Source of the DNA: Lewinella sp. 4G2
Lineage (GTDB): Bacteria; Bacteroidota; Bacteroidia; Chitinophagales; Saprospiraceae
Direction of reading: 5' to 3'
Length of the DNA stretch: 64,000 bases
NCBI RefSeq assembly: GCF_001625015.1
Contig: NZ_LVWJ02000014.1
Span: 372,001-436,000, forward strand
Shown: piece after piece, positions 53,791 to 62,901 of the stretch
Numbering within the stretch: the stretch's first letter is position 1
How the letters are laid out: each line of letters begins with the position of its first letter
Notes under the pieces: model-generated
What the model saw: only the letters and a program-made list of their open reading frames with translations
What the model was told of the DNA's origin: nothing
Database searches by the model: none
Made by a program: the position numbers and the translations under genes

Positions 53791-56328
53791 GTGGTTCAAC
53801 TATCTGCCCTGGCTCAACGTACTTTTACAACAAATACTTTCAATTTGCCTGCTCCTCCAACTACGCCAGACGACCTCAGCCAAGCCGGCACGGTGTACGC
53901 GGAGGTGATCGTACCACTTGCGGTGAAGGATACCTATTCCTTCGCCGTACCCGAAGAATTGGTGGGTGGGGTGAAGCGTGGTCTCCGCGTTGAGGTACAG
54001 TTCGGTAAGAACAAGCACTATACCGGGATTATTGATCGGCTCCACGCGCAGCGGCCGGACCACCAGGTAAAGGAGATTCTCAGCGTCATCGACGTGGAGC
54101 CCTCCGTCACCGAAAAGCAACTCCAACTCTGGCGGTGGATGGCGGACTATTACGTCTGCAACATCGGCGAAGTGATGACGGCCGGCCTACCAAGCCACCT
54201 GAAACTGACGAGTGAAACCATCGTCACCCTCGGGCCGCTCTTCAGCGAAGACGCTACCGAACTGGACGACGAGGAATACATGATCGTGGAAGCCCTGACC
54301 ATCCAGCAGGAGCTCTCCCTGAAAAACATTCAGGACATCCTCCAGCGCAAGGTGATTCTCCCCGTCATCCGGCGGCTGATCGATCGGCGGGTAATTCTAT
54401 TACAAGAGAACCTGGTGGAGCGCTATAAGGCCAAAAAGATCGCCTGTGTCCGCCTAACCGAACAATTCACTCCGGAAGAAACCTGGAACGATGCCTTCGA
54501 ACTCGTTTCCCGCTCCGAAAAGCAAACGGAAGTATTGCTGGAGTACGTCCAACTCTTCCGCACCATCCCCTTCGTCCGGCGGGCGGACCTCACCAAGCGG
54601 ACGGGAAATTCATCTTCCGTGATCAATCAAATGGTCAAAAAGGGCGTCTTCGAACTCTACGAACAGGAGATCAGCCGCATCTCCGCCGCCGAATCGATTC
54701 AGGATGGGAATCACCCCTTAAGCCCCCAGCAAACTTCCGCCCTGAGTGAGATTCGGGATGCGCACGCCGCGAATAAGCCCGTACTCCTCCACGGCGTTAC
54801 CGGCAGCGGGAAGACCAGGGTGTACGTGGAACTGATTAAGGAAACGCTGGACCGGGGGCAGCAAATGCTCTACCTCTTACCGGAAATTGCCCTGACGAGT
54901 CAGATCGTCAAACGCATCCAACAGGTGTTGGGGGATAAAGTCGTCGTCTACCACAGCCGCCTCAGCAGCATGGAACGCGTGGAGATCTGGCAGGCGGTAC
55001 TGCGGGGGGAGAAATCCATCATCGGCGCCCGGTCGGCGGTCTTCCTGCCCTTTAAAGATCTTGGCTTGGTGGTAGTGGACGAGGAGCACGACCCCAGTTT
55101 CAAGCAGCAGGAGCCCAACCCGCGCTATAATGGCCGGGACGTTGCAGTCTTCCTGGCTCACCTGCACGGCGCCAAAACCATTCTCGGAACGGCTACGCCC
55201 AGCCTCGAAAGCTGGGAGAATACCACCCGGGGGAAGTACCGGCTGGTGAGTATGCCGGAGCGGTTTGGAGGCATCCAACTCCCCAAAATGTTGGTCGCCA
55301 ACGCCCGGGAGACCAACGAGAAGGGAGTAGCTCACCCGTTCTTCACCCCTACCCTGCTCACTGAGATCAAAGCGACGCTGGCGCGTGGGGAACAAGTGAT
55401 TTTGTTCCAGAACCGTCGGGGTTTCGCCCCCACTTACTTCTGCCCGACCTGCGACCTCACGGTACAGTGCGTCAACTGCGACGTGAGCCTGACTTACCAC
55501 CGGTACCGGGACCAATTACGTTGCCACTGCTGTGGCTACTCCCGCTCCAAACCAGATTCCTGCCCGGCCTGCAATAGCGTGGGCATGAAGCTCAGCGGTA
55601 CCGGCACCGAAAAGATAGAGGATGAGCTCAAGATCTTCCTCCCGGAGGCACGAATCGCCCGCATGGACCTCGATACTACCCGTGGTAAGGAAGCCCTCGG
55701 TAAACTCATCGGCCGCTTCGAAGCCGGGGAACTGGACATCCTCGTAGGCACCCAAATGGTCACGAAAGGCCTGGACTTTGAGCGGGTCGGCCTGGTGGGC
55801 ATCATCAACGCCGATCAGATCCTGCATTACCCGGACTTCCGGGCCGATGAACGAGCCTATCACCTCATGACCCAGGTTGCCGGACGAGCGGGCCGTCGCC
55901 ACCGGCGCGGGAAGGTCATTATCCAGGCAATGGATCTGCAGCACGTCATCCTGAAAAACGTGGTCGGGGGAGAGTGGAAGGAATTCATCGATCGGGAACA
56001 GACCAACCGCCGGGAAGCGGCCTTCCCACCCTACGTAAAAATGATGCACCTGCAACTCCGCCACCCACAACGGGGCAGGACCGAGGAAGCCGCCAAGTTG
56101 TTACATTCCTGGCTGGCGCCGGTGCTAGGCGGAATGATCACGGCCCCCTTCGAACCCAGCGTCGCGCGGTTGCGGACCTATTACTTACAGGACATGGTCG
56201 TCCGTGTCCAACCCATCCCCAGCGAGGTGAAGCGGGTGAAGGGTATTTTGCGCAAGGCCATCGCTCACCTGAACGTAGCACCGAAGCTGACGGGGGTGAG
56301 GGTGGTGTTGGACGTAGATCCTTATTAG
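53791..56328 (+). CDS. priA: Primosomal replication helicase PriA
   Basis: The product has 845 residues. It restarts stalled forks by loading the replisome. The N-terminal DNA-binding domain (VYAEVIVPLAVKDTYSFAVP) is followed by Walker A GVTGSGKTRVYVELI, the DEEH box VVDEEHDPSFKQQEP, GTATPSLES, and a zinc cluster with paired cysteines (CPTCDLTVQCVNCDVS, CHCCGYSRSKPDSCPAC). The C-terminal helicase motifs are GTQMVTKGLDF and QVAGRAGRR. The start is uncertain: no ATG precedes the conserved domain. GTG at 53791 is used here; GTG at 53893 would start at VYAEV. The stop codon is the first part of a dispersed palindrome (56326). Confidence 0.94.
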   Translation: MVQLSALAQRTFTTNTFNLPAPPTTPDDLSQAGTVYAEVIVPLAVKDTYSFAVPEELVGGVKRGLRVEVQFGKNKHYTGIIDRLHAQRPDHQVKEILSVIDVEPSVTEKQLQLWRWMADYYVCNIGEVMTAGLPSHLKLTSETIVTLGPLFSEDATELDDEEYMIVEALTIQQELSLKNIQDILQRKVILPVIRRLIDRRVILLQENLVERYKAKKIACVRLTEQFTPEETWNDAFELVSRSEKQTEVLLEYVQLFRTIPFVRRADLTKRTGNSSSVINQMVKKGVFELYEQEISRISAAESIQDGNHPLSPQQTSALSEIRDAHAANKPVLLHGVTGSGKTRVYVELIKETLDRGQQMLYLLPEIALTSQIVKRIQQVLGDKVVVYHSRLSSMERVEIWQAVLRGEKSIIGARSAVFLPFKDLGLVVVDEEHDPSFKQQEPNPRYNGRDVAVFLAHLHGAKTILGTATPSLESWENTTRGKYRLVSMPERFGGIQLPKMLVANARETNEKGVAHPFFTPTLLTEIKATLARGEQVILFQNRRGFAPTYFCPTCDLTVQCVNCDVSLTYHRYRDQLRCHCCGYSRSKPDSCPACNSVGMKLSGTGTEKIEDELKIFLPEARIARMDLDTTRGKEALGKLIGRFEAGELDILVGTQMVTKGLDFERVGLVGIINADQILHYPDFRADERAYHLMTQVAGRAGRRHRRGKVIIQAMDLQHVILKNVVGGEWKEFIDREQTNRREAAFPPYVKMMHLQLRHPQRGRTEEAAKLLHSWLAPVLGGMITAPFEPSVARLRTYYLQDMVVRVQPIPSEVKRVKGILRKAIAHLNVAPKLTGVRVVLDVDPY

Positions 56329-56343
56329 ATTTTAGACGCTAGA
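56326..56343. repeat. Left half of an 18-bp palindromic repeat split by the IS element
   Basis: TAGATTTTAGACGCTAGA begins with the priA stop codon. Its exact reverse complement lies at 57833-57850 on the far side of the IS. Confidence 0.8.
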
Positions 56344-56410
56344 AGTTGGATTTTATACAATCTTGTGCCTAACCAAATAGCGTTGACAGATTAATAATGA
56401 AGTCGCGCCA

Positions 56411-57397
56411 TTACGCACGACGGTTTTTAAATTTTTCCTCAGTTAGGTACTTGACACCGGCGGGGAGTATTTGCCCACGCCCCTCACGGGCATACTTGCC
56501 GGGCGTGGGTAAATACTTCACGACGGTTGGGCACAGGTCTTCATTCACCCCCTGGCCGTCCTTGATCAAGAGCGCATAGCGGTAGCCTGGCTGATCCGAT
56601 CGCCAGCCGGCCACAAAGGCTTTGGGACTGCTTCGCAACGGCAACCTTCCGTGGATCCGTTTGGTATTATAGTGCTTCACGGCTCTGTTTACCAGGCGCT
56701 TTAGCTGGTCAAAGTCTTTGGGTTGCCAGTGGTCGAGGTACTCTTGTTTGATCACACCGTTGAGGCGTTCAGCGTAAGCATTGTCCAGCGCTACGTCGCA
56801 CATACTACTTGAGATGCCTCTGCTACGCAGTCGTTCGACGAACTGACGACTACGATACTGCGAACCACCATCGCTGTGGAAGATGAGACCCTGTAGATCT
56901 GACTGACCACACTGGCGAAAAGCGCTTTCCAAGGCAGCGATGTTTGCCGTTGCCAGTAGGTGTTTGCTCGTATGGACACCTACGATCTGACGGCTATAAA
57001 CGTCAATGATGAAGGTGATGTAGTAAAAGCTATTGTTGATGCGATAGTACGTCGTATCGCTCTGCCATACTTGGTTAACCCCATTGATAATCAGTTCTTT
57101 AATTAAATTAGGATAGCGATAGGACCCCGATCGGGTTACCCGCACGTAGTTGCGTTTACGGACTAGGGCATAGCCACGCCGGGTCATCTCACGGCAGAAT
57201 GCGTTGCGCGAGATATGCCGCGGCCGTAGCATACTCCAGGCTTTCTGTAGGCCCAGGCCGGGGTGTTCTCTGCGCAACAGTTTTAACTGAGACTCAGCTC
57301 CGTTCATGGCATCCTCGTACTTAGCTCGGCGCTTCCAAAAAGCAGCGTGAGCTTGTCGACTAACGCCCAAGGCTAAATAGATCGTTTGCTTCGTCAT
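56411..57397 (-). CDS. IS3-family transposase OrfB (DDE integrase domain)
   Basis: The product has 328 residues. The HTH_21-type segment (HPGLGLQKAWSMLRPRHISR) precedes the rve core with catalytic Asp in QVWQSDTTYYRI, Asp in GLIFHSDGGSQYRS and Glu in AERLNGVIKQEYL. After the core come NRAVKHYNTKRIHGRL and about 50 extra residues. It performs strand cleavage and transfer at the IS ends. The start ATG overlaps the OrfA stop by ATGA. Confidence 0.93.
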   Translation of the reverse strand: MTKQTIYLALGVSRQAHAAFWKRRAKYEDAMNGAESQLKLLRREHPGLGLQKAWSMLRPRHISRNAFCREMTRRGYALVRKRNYVRVTRSGSYRYPNLIKELIINGVNQVWQSDTTYYRINNSFYYITFIIDVYSRQIVGVHTSKHLLATANIAALESAFRQCGQSDLQGLIFHSDGGSQYRSRQFVERLRSRGISSSMCDVALDNAYAERLNGVIKQEYLDHWQPKDFDQLKRLVNRAVKHYNTKRIHGRLPLRSSPKAFVAGWRSDQPGYRYALLIKDGQGVNEDLCPTVVKYLPTPGKYAREGRGQILPAGVKYLTEEKFKNRRA

Positions 57398-57795
57398 TGG
57401 CTCTTCTTTTTGCTCGAAGAGTCGGCTGAGCGCAGTGTGGAAGCAGCTTTTTTTTTGAACTCCGGCATCTCCTCTTCGTAAATGGCCAGCATTCTCGTTT
57501 TGTGGTCAAGTTGAATGGCCATCCGACCGAGGAGGGCTTGCTGTTCGGCGAGCTGACGTTGCAGTTCTGCAAGCTTAGCAGTTTGACTATTGGGGACTTC
57601 GACGATAACGGCATTCTTCTTGGCCATGCTACTGTATTTAGCGATCCAGTTGTAGATCGTTTGATAAGATACGCCGTAAAGCTGGACCATTTGCTTGACA
57701 CTAAAGGTGCCCTCCTCAAAATCTTTGACGCGGGCTCGTTTGAAGCACTCGCCGTAGCGCTTGGTGGGACGGATCTTCCGATTTTTTGTTGACAT
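57394..57795 (-). CDS. IS3-family transposase OrfA (helix-turn-helix)
   Basis: The product has 133 residues. The N-terminal HTH (FKRARVKDFEEGTFSVKQMV, YGVSYQTIYNWIAKYS) recognises IS ends. A leucine-zipper-like coiled coil follows (AELQRQLAEQQALLGRMAIQ), used for multimerisation in this family. The Lys/Ser-rich end (SADSSSKKKSQ) overlaps OrfB. Confidence 0.9.
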   Translation of the reverse strand: MSTKNRKIRPTKRYGECFKRARVKDFEEGTFSVKQMVQLYGVSYQTIYNWIAKYSSMAKKNAVIVEVPNSQTAKLAELQRQLAEQQALLGRMAIQLDHKTRMLAIYEEEMPEFKKKAASTLRSADSSSKKKSQ

Positions 57796-57832
57796 TTCGA
57801 TGCATTGGTGTCAACGTATTTGGTTTAGGACA

Positions 57833-57850
57833 TCTAGCGTCTAAAATCTA
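57833..57850. repeat. Right half of the 18-bp palindrome plus further unit
   Basis: TCTAGCGTCTAAAATCTA, the exact inverse of 56326-56343. The following GGTTCCAGCGTCTACC repeats the GCGTCTA core, so this is part of a small array between priA and the head-GIN gene that existed before the IS arrived. Confidence 0.75.
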
Positions 57851-57869
57851 GGTTCCAGCGTCTACCATT

Positions 57870-58598
57870 TTACTGCTTGCGCACCTTCCCGCCGGAGCTG
57901 GCGTCAGAATTGACCTGAGCAGGAGTCCCGGAATACCGGATGCTTCCACCAGAGCTTGCGTCGGCCCGCAACTTTTCGGTGACGTGGATCTCAATGTCGG
58001 CGCCGGAGCTGACGTCTGCATCGACTTCCTGTGCAGTGGCTTCGGTGGCGTCAACATTTGCGCCGGAACTAGCTTCGGCACGGAGGCGATTGATGGTTCC
58101 TTTGACAATGACTTCGCCGCCACTACTGGCGTCTATCCGTGCTGCTTCACCGGAGAACATGACGCGTACTTTGGATCCACTGCTGCTTTCCAGGCGCAGC
58201 GTCTCTCCCCGGAAACTGCCTTTGGTGTAAATGTCAGCGCTACTTGAGGCGTCTACCTTGGTCAGTTCCGGCATGGTGATGTATACCTCAATATTTTCCT
58301 TCTGGCGGACCTGCACCTTATCCCTGAAACCAATGTCAAGCGTCGTTCCGAGCACCTTGGTTTCGATGTATTCCATCAGATTGCTTTCCGCCTTGATGAG
58401 GACGGAAAATTCGTTCCCCTGAGTGATTTCCACATTCATGCTGCAGCAGGCCTTGATGCCATCAAAATCTTCGAGGTCGCGTTTGTCTTCAGTTACCTCG
58501 CCGTTTCCGCGAATGGTTTTGTTCCACCCCCAGTTCTGAGCCTGGGTGCTGGCGGTGGTGAATAGGGTAACGAGGAGGAGCGTGTATAGAATTCTCAT
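57870..58598 (-). CDS. Head-GIN-domain (DUF2807) secreted protein
   Basis: The product has 242 residues from the ATG at 58598 (MRILYTLLLVTLFTTASTQA-Q signal peptide; the frame extends upstream through the pnp terminator with no coding sense). The DUF2807 beta-helix has repeated polar turns: VDASSSADIY, LESSSGSKVRV, IDASSGGEVIV, AEASSGANV, DVSSGADIEI, ADASSGGSIRY and SDASSGGKVRKQ. This right-handed helix ladder with an SSG at each turn is typical of the family. It is a periplasmic or surface protein of unknown role. A TATATTTG -7 motif lies at about 58654-58661, but no TTG lies at the right distance. Confidence 0.88.
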   Translation of the reverse strand: MRILYTLLLVTLFTTASTQAQNWGWNKTIRGNGEVTEDKRDLEDFDGIKACCSMNVEITQGNEFSVLIKAESNLMEYIETKVLGTTLDIGFRDKVQVRQKENIEVYITMPELTKVDASSSADIYTKGSFRGETLRLESSSGSKVRVMFSGEAARIDASSGGEVIVKGTINRLRAEASSGANVDATEATAQEVDADVSSGADIEIHVTEKLRADASSGGSIRYSGTPAQVNSDASSGGKVRKQ

Positions 58599-58660
58599 AG
58601 TTCTTATTGGTGTGTTTGGCTTGAAGGACGAGCCAGTCAATCCAGGGTTGCACCAAATAT

Positions 58661-58700
58661 AAAAACGCCGCCCTCCCATTGCTGGGAGGACGGCGCTTTT
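58661..58700 (-). terminator. Terminator of pnp
   Basis: On the minus strand GCGCCGTCCTCCCA pairs with TGGGAGGGCGGCG (one mismatch), loop of four, followed by TTTTTATATT. It begins about 45 nt after the pnp stop codon. Confidence 0.88.
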
Positions 58701-58745
58701 GTGTTGGATTCGGAGGTAAACACCCGAATGCATCTGGGTGACGGA

Positions 58746-61007
58746 TTAGTCACGGCGATCGCGGCGGTCTCCGCGGCGTCCACCACCACGGCGGTCTCCA
58801 CGGTCACCACGGTCGCGGCGGGGGCGGTCCTTGGCGGCCTGGCGCTCGGCGGCGAGTTCCTCATCCGTGGGGATGGTTCCGTCGGCGCGGGGCATGATGG
58901 CCTTGCGGCTGAGGCGGAGTTTACCGGTGCGCTCGTCGATATCGACGATCTTAAAGGTCACCTCGTCGCCTTCGCTGAAGGCATCCTCAACGTTATCGAT
59001 GCGGCTGTGGCTCATTTCGGAGACGTGCAGCAGGCCGTCCTTTCCACCCTCGAAGCCTACGAATACACCGTAGGGCATAATGGTCTTGACGGTACCGGTG
59101 TAGACACCACCCACTTCGGGAGTAAAGGTGATCTTCTTGATCCGGGCAACGGCGTCGTCGATGCTGTCCTTATCGCTGGAGGCAATGGAAACGTGGCCCT
59201 TACCATCGATCTCTTCGATGTTGATGTTGGTACCGGTCATTTCCTGGAGCTCCTGGATGATCTTACCACCAGGTCCGATTACGGCACCGATGTAAGACTT
59301 CTCGATGACGAGCTTGACGATCCGTGGGGCGTGGGCCTTCAGGTCGGCAGCGGGCTCAGCGATGGTCTTGGCCATTTCACCGAGGATGTGGAGGCGGCCT
59401 TCGCGGGCCTGGTCCAACGCCTGCTGGAGTTGCTCGTAGGGGAGGCCGTCGATCTTGATGTCCATCTGGCAGGCCGTGATACCCTTTTCGGTACCGGTCA
59501 GTTTGAAGTCCATATCACCGAGGGCGTCCTCGTCGCCGAGGATGTCGGAGAGGATGGCAATCTTGCCACCTTCAGCGACCATACCCATCGCGATACCGGC
59601 AACGGGGCGCTTGAGTTTCACGCCACCATCCATGAGGGCCATGGAGCCGGCACAAACAGTTGCCATTGAAGAGGAACCGTTGGACTCCATGATGTCGGAT
59701 ACCAAGCGGATCGTGTGCGTCATCTCGTCGGGCAGTACCTGGCGGATGGAGCGGTGGGCGAGGTTGGCGTGGCCAACTTCCCGGCGGCCGGGGCCGCGCA
59801 TTGGCTTGGTCTCACCTACGGAGTAAGCGGGGAAGTTGTAGTGGAGGATGAAGTCCGCGTAGCTGTTTTCGTACGCGATGTCCACCATCTGCTGGTCGGT
59901 CTTCGTACCGAGGGTGAGGCTGGTCAGGGACTGGGTCTCACCACGGTTGAAGATGGCCGAACCGTGAGCGGAGGGCAGGTAGTCGATCTCCGTCCAGATA
60001 TCACGGACCTGGTCGAACTTACGGCCGTCGAGGCGGACGCTTTCGTTGAGCATCAGGTCACGGATGGTCTTCTTCTGGATCTTGTCGTAAGCAGCGCTGA
60101 GGTCAGCCTTGTTTTCGGCGACCCACTCTTCTCCTTTTTCTTCGAGGACGGCTTCCTTGTAGTCCGCCTTCACTTGCTTGAAGGCATCCTTACGCTGGGC
60201 CTTGTTGAGGGCACCACGGGCAACTTCCTGGATTGCGGCTTTCACCTTTCCTTCCACGTAGTTGATGATCTCTTCGGATACCTGGTGGATATCCACTTCG
60301 CGGGTAGTGGCTTTGTCGCCCACCATTTCGCGGAGTTCGAGCTGTGCCTTACACTGGGCCTTGATGGCTTCGTGGCCTACTTTGAGCGCTTCGATAATGG
60401 ACGCTTCGTCCACTTCCTTGCCTTCACCTTCTACCATCATGATGTTATCCGCGTCGGCGGCAACGATAAGGTCGAGGTCGGCGTCCTTCAGTGCGGAACG
60501 GTCGGGGTTAACGACGTACTCACCGTCGATGCGAGCCACGCGGCACTCGGAGATCGGCCCGGCGAAGGGGATGTTCGAGGTGACGAGGGCGGCGGAAGCG
60601 GCGAGGCCGGCCAGGGCATCGGGCATCACCTCGGGGTCGAGGCTGATGAGGTTGATGATCACCTGCGTATCGAACATGTAGCCCTTCGGGAAGAGGGGGC
60701 GGATGGCACGGTCGACGATCCGCGAGATCAGGATCTCGTAATCGTTCAGGCGGGTTTCGCGGCGGAAGAAGTTACCGGGGATGCGGCCGGCGGCGGCAAA
60801 CTTCTCCTGGTAATCCACGCTGAGAGGGAAGAAGGACTGGCCTTCGCGCACGCTCGTCCCGGAAACAACGGAACAGAAAAGCATGGTTTTGCCGCACTTT
60901 ACGACAACGGAACCATTGGCCTGCGTGGCCAACTTACCGGTTTCGATGGTGACTTCCCGGCCGTTCGGCAGGTCGAAGCTCACCGTCATTGGGGTCTTAT
61001 TACCCAT
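58746..61007 (-). CDS. pnp: Polyribonucleotide nucleotidyltransferase (PNPase)
   Basis: The 753-residue phosphorolytic 3'-5' exoribonuclease has two RNase PH domains (FDLPNGREVTIETGKLATQA at the start; second core with VGHANLAHRSIRQVLP and the metal-binding ILSDILGDEDALGDMDFKL), a helical linker, a KH domain (IGAVIGPGGKIIQELQEMTG) and an S1 domain (VYTGTVKTIMPYGVFVGFEG, GLLHVSEMS). The last 30 residues are almost all Arg, Asp and Gly (RRDRGDRGDRRGGGRRGDRR), an RGG-like tail that may aid RNA binding. The usual rpsO is not next to it. No promoter could be read upstream. Confidence 0.97.
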   Translation of the reverse strand: MGNKTPMTVSFDLPNGREVTIETGKLATQANGSVVVKCGKTMLFCSVVSGTSVREGQSFFPLSVDYQEKFAAAGRIPGNFFRRETRLNDYEILISRIVDRAIRPLFPKGYMFDTQVIINLISLDPEVMPDALAGLAASAALVTSNIPFAGPISECRVARIDGEYVVNPDRSALKDADLDLIVAADADNIMMVEGEGKEVDEASIIEALKVGHEAIKAQCKAQLELREMVGDKATTREVDIHQVSEEIINYVEGKVKAAIQEVARGALNKAQRKDAFKQVKADYKEAVLEEKGEEWVAENKADLSAAYDKIQKKTIRDLMLNESVRLDGRKFDQVRDIWTEIDYLPSAHGSAIFNRGETQSLTSLTLGTKTDQQMVDIAYENSYADFILHYNFPAYSVGETKPMRGPGRREVGHANLAHRSIRQVLPDEMTHTIRLVSDIMESNGSSSMATVCAGSMALMDGGVKLKRPVAGIAMGMVAEGGKIAILSDILGDEDALGDMDFKLTGTEKGITACQMDIKIDGLPYEQLQQALDQAREGRLHILGEMAKTIAEPAADLKAHAPRIVKLVIEKSYIGAVIGPGGKIIQELQEMTGTNINIEEIDGKGHVSIASSDKDSIDDAVARIKKITFTPEVGGVYTGTVKTIMPYGVFVGFEGGKDGLLHVSEMSHSRIDNVEDAFSEGDEVTFKIVDIDERTGKLRLSRKAIMPRADGTIPTDEELAAERQAAKDRPRRDRGDRGDRRGGGRRGDRRDRRD

Positions 61008-61402
61008 AATATGAATGTGACTTAGTTAAATATTTACGTTTGGTCCGCCAGCCCGTAGGCCGGCCTTATCCACCCTTTACCCGGCACCTGCGGCAGCGCC
61101 AAATCGGCATCCCTAATAGAAAGGAATACCAGATCGGCACGTACGTCGATACGCGGTTTGGGGCGCCGCCACGGGAAACGCGTGACGGAGGGAACACAGC
61201 CTTGGAGAGGGGGAGTAATTGCCGAAAGGCAGGCCTGAACGTTCGGAACGCTCAAATCTTACGCCGGAGATCCGCTACCGGCCGCCGCACATTTGCGGGC
61301 GTAAAGCTATGGTCATCGTGATAATTGGTGCGAAGATAAGCTTTTTTCCCGCCGTAAGAAAAGTATGCCGCCCGACAGGTAAGCGGGGCCTCAACCAGGG
61401 AA
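61008..61402. other. Intergenic region with one 17-bp element
   Basis: These 395 bp lie between the pnp start and the dinB stop. The 17-bp element GCACCTGCGGCAGCGCC is at 61084-61100, preceded by ACCCG. Beyond this I see no gene, clear promoter or terminator. Confidence 0.6.
61084..61100. repeat. 17-bp dispersed element copy
   Basis: GCACCTGCGGCAGCGCC, preceded by CCCGG as in the copies at 22503, 34507 and 46135. Confidence 0.85.
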
Positions 61403-61855
61403 TTAAACCAGCTTGTTGAGCGCAATCACGGTACCCAAGTGCATGGCTTCGTGCACGGAATTGAAGGTGAGCGCATCCTCAACATCCCGCAGCGTAATGC
61501 CGTAGCTCGTGGGGTACTCCCGAAAATTGCTGAAGTCGAGGCCGTCCCAATCCTCCCGCAGACGGCGGACGCTCGTGATGAGGCTGCTGAAGATCTCCTC
61601 GATCTCTTCTTTGCCGACGGACACCTCCGGCTTGGTCCCCTTGCGGTAGCGCTGGATAAATTCCTTACCGGAAGGACTCGGCAAACCGCTGAGGCCGTAG
61701 GTCAGGCCTTCCATGGTGGCGATGACGTGGCCGAGGTTCCAGATGATGTTGTTGTTGAAGCCCGGCGGGATGCGGTTGAGTTGCTCGTCCGTCAGGTCCT
61801 TACAGATTTTGATCAGGTTCTTGCGGGTGGCCAGCAGGATGTCGAATTGGGTCAT
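61403..61855 (-). CDS. DinB-family protein
   Basis: The 150-residue four-helix DinB/YfiT-like protein has a His in WNLGHVIATMEGLTYGLSG and a second pair in NSVHEAMHLGTVIALNKL. Together they make the usual three-His metal site. Family members include metal-dependent thiol transferases and proteins of unknown role. It begins one base after the murI stop codon, so the two are cotranscribed. A role in glutamate or cell-wall metabolism would be inference only. Confidence 0.88.
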   Translation of the reverse strand: MTQFDILLATRKNLIKICKDLTDEQLNRIPPGFNNNIIWNLGHVIATMEGLTYGLSGLPSPSGKEFIQRYRKGTKPEVSVGKEEIEEIFSSLITSVRRLREDWDGLDFSNFREYPTSYGITLRDVEDALTFNSVHEAMHLGTVIALNKLV

Positions 61856-61856
61856 T

Positions 61857-62672
61857 TCAGCTTAATTGTACGTTCGGAACGAGGAGGCGGCGGTGGCGGT
61901 TGAGTGCGGGCAACCCCAGCAGCGTGCGTTGCAAGGCGCGGCCATCGCCCGTCGCCAGGAAGTCGTGTGCAATCCTTTGCGCCCCCGGTTCTGCTAAGAT
62001 TCCGGCTTCTTCCAGGCGGCGCTTCACCTGGCGGGCCGCCGCCGGGGAGGGGTCGATCACCCGCACGCCGTGGCCGGCCACGGCCTGGATATCCGCCTTT
62101 ACCATGGGGTAATGAGTGCAGCCCAGGACGAGGGTGTCCACGCCATCATTGACGAGCGGATGCAGGATAGAATTCAGTTTTTCCCGAAGGCGGGGGCTCC
62201 CCGTCGCTTCCGCTTCGATGATGGGCACGAGGCCGACGCAGGGGTCTTCCCGCACCGTTTTGCCACCGAGGTACTTCTCCTTCAGCACCAGGTAGCGCGG
62301 GCTGGCGAGGGTGGCCCGGGTAGCGAGGACGCCAATAGTCTCGCCGGAAGCGGCGGGCTTTACCGCTGGCTCCAGTCCAACGAAGGGCATTTCCGGAAAG
62401 TCGCGTCGCAGTTGGTCAATGGCAATGCTCGTCGCCGTATTGCAGGCTACGACGATCAGCTTTGCTCCCTGACCAATTAGGTGCCGGGTGATCTCGCGGC
62501 TGTAAGCCAGGATGGACTTTGCGGATTGCGGGCCGTAGGGTGCGCGGGCGTTATCCGCCACGTACAATAAGCGTTCATCGGGGAGAATCTCCGCAATCGC
62601 GGCGGCGACGGAGAGGCCACCGATGCCGGAATCAAAAATGCCGATGGGGCCGTTCTGGGGTGCTGGTTCCAC
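61857..62672 (-). CDS. murI: Glutamate racemase
   Basis: The 271-residue enzyme makes D-glutamate for peptidoglycan. Motifs are IGIFDSGIGGLSVAAAI (catalytic acid Asp), YVADNARAPYGPQSA, the first catalytic Cys in VVACNTATSIAI, and the second in LVLGCTHYPMVK. The only suitable start is GTG at 62672 (MEPAPQNGPIGIFDS). The next gene downstream is dinB with a 1-bp gap. Two ompH genes lie upstream on the same strand, separated by a terminator. Confidence 0.95.
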   Translation of the reverse strand: MEPAPQNGPIGIFDSGIGGLSVAAAIAEILPDERLLYVADNARAPYGPQSAKSILAYSREITRHLIGQGAKLIVVACNTATSIAIDQLRRDFPEMPFVGLEPAVKPAASGETIGVLATRATLASPRYLVLKEKYLGGKTVREDPCVGLVPIIEAEATGSPRLREKLNSILHPLVNDGVDTLVLGCTHYPMVKADIQAVAGHGVRVIDPSPAAARQVKRRLEEAGILAEPGAQRIAHDFLATGDGRALQRTLLGLPALNRHRRLLVPNVQLS

Positions 62673-62841
62673 GGGGTGAAGATAGGGTTAGTCTCAAGCT
62701 TTGCTTTATGCTCACTATATAACTGTTGCCCCCGTGATTCCTCTCCCCCGGCCCCATTCGCTACGCGGCTACTGCGTGGTCCGAAGGAGAGGGGAGATGT
62801 GATAGGTGTGAACGTAGCGAAAAGTACAAATCACTTAACGT

Positions 62842-62880
62842 AAAACGGGCTGCAGCATTCAGTGATGTTGCAGCCCGTTT
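62842..62880 (-). terminator. Terminator of the ompH pair
   Basis: On the minus strand AAACGGGCTGCAACAT and its partner ATGCTGCAGCCCGTTT pair with one mismatch, followed by TACG. It begins about 20 nt after the ompH stop codon. Confidence 0.8.
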
Positions 62881-62901
62881 GGAAAACTAGTGCTGATAAG
62901 C

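Larger units (their letters stand above)
56364..57832 (-). mobile_element. IS3-family insertion sequence, about 1,469 bp
   Basis: The element encodes OrfA and OrfB with an ATGA overlap. Its imperfect terminal inverted repeats are 56364-56388 (TGTGCCTAACCAAATAGCG then TTGACA) and 57809-57832 (in reverse complement TGTCCTAAACCAAATACG then TTGACA). The sequence AAAAAGAAG just before the overlap could support frameshifting to an OrfAB fusion. Both frames are intact, so the element may be active. I see no clear short target duplication. It has inserted between the arms of an 18-bp palindrome. Confidence 0.88.

Noticed and set aside
59715..61025. 436-codon plus-strand frame
   Set aside because: Antisense shadow of pnp.
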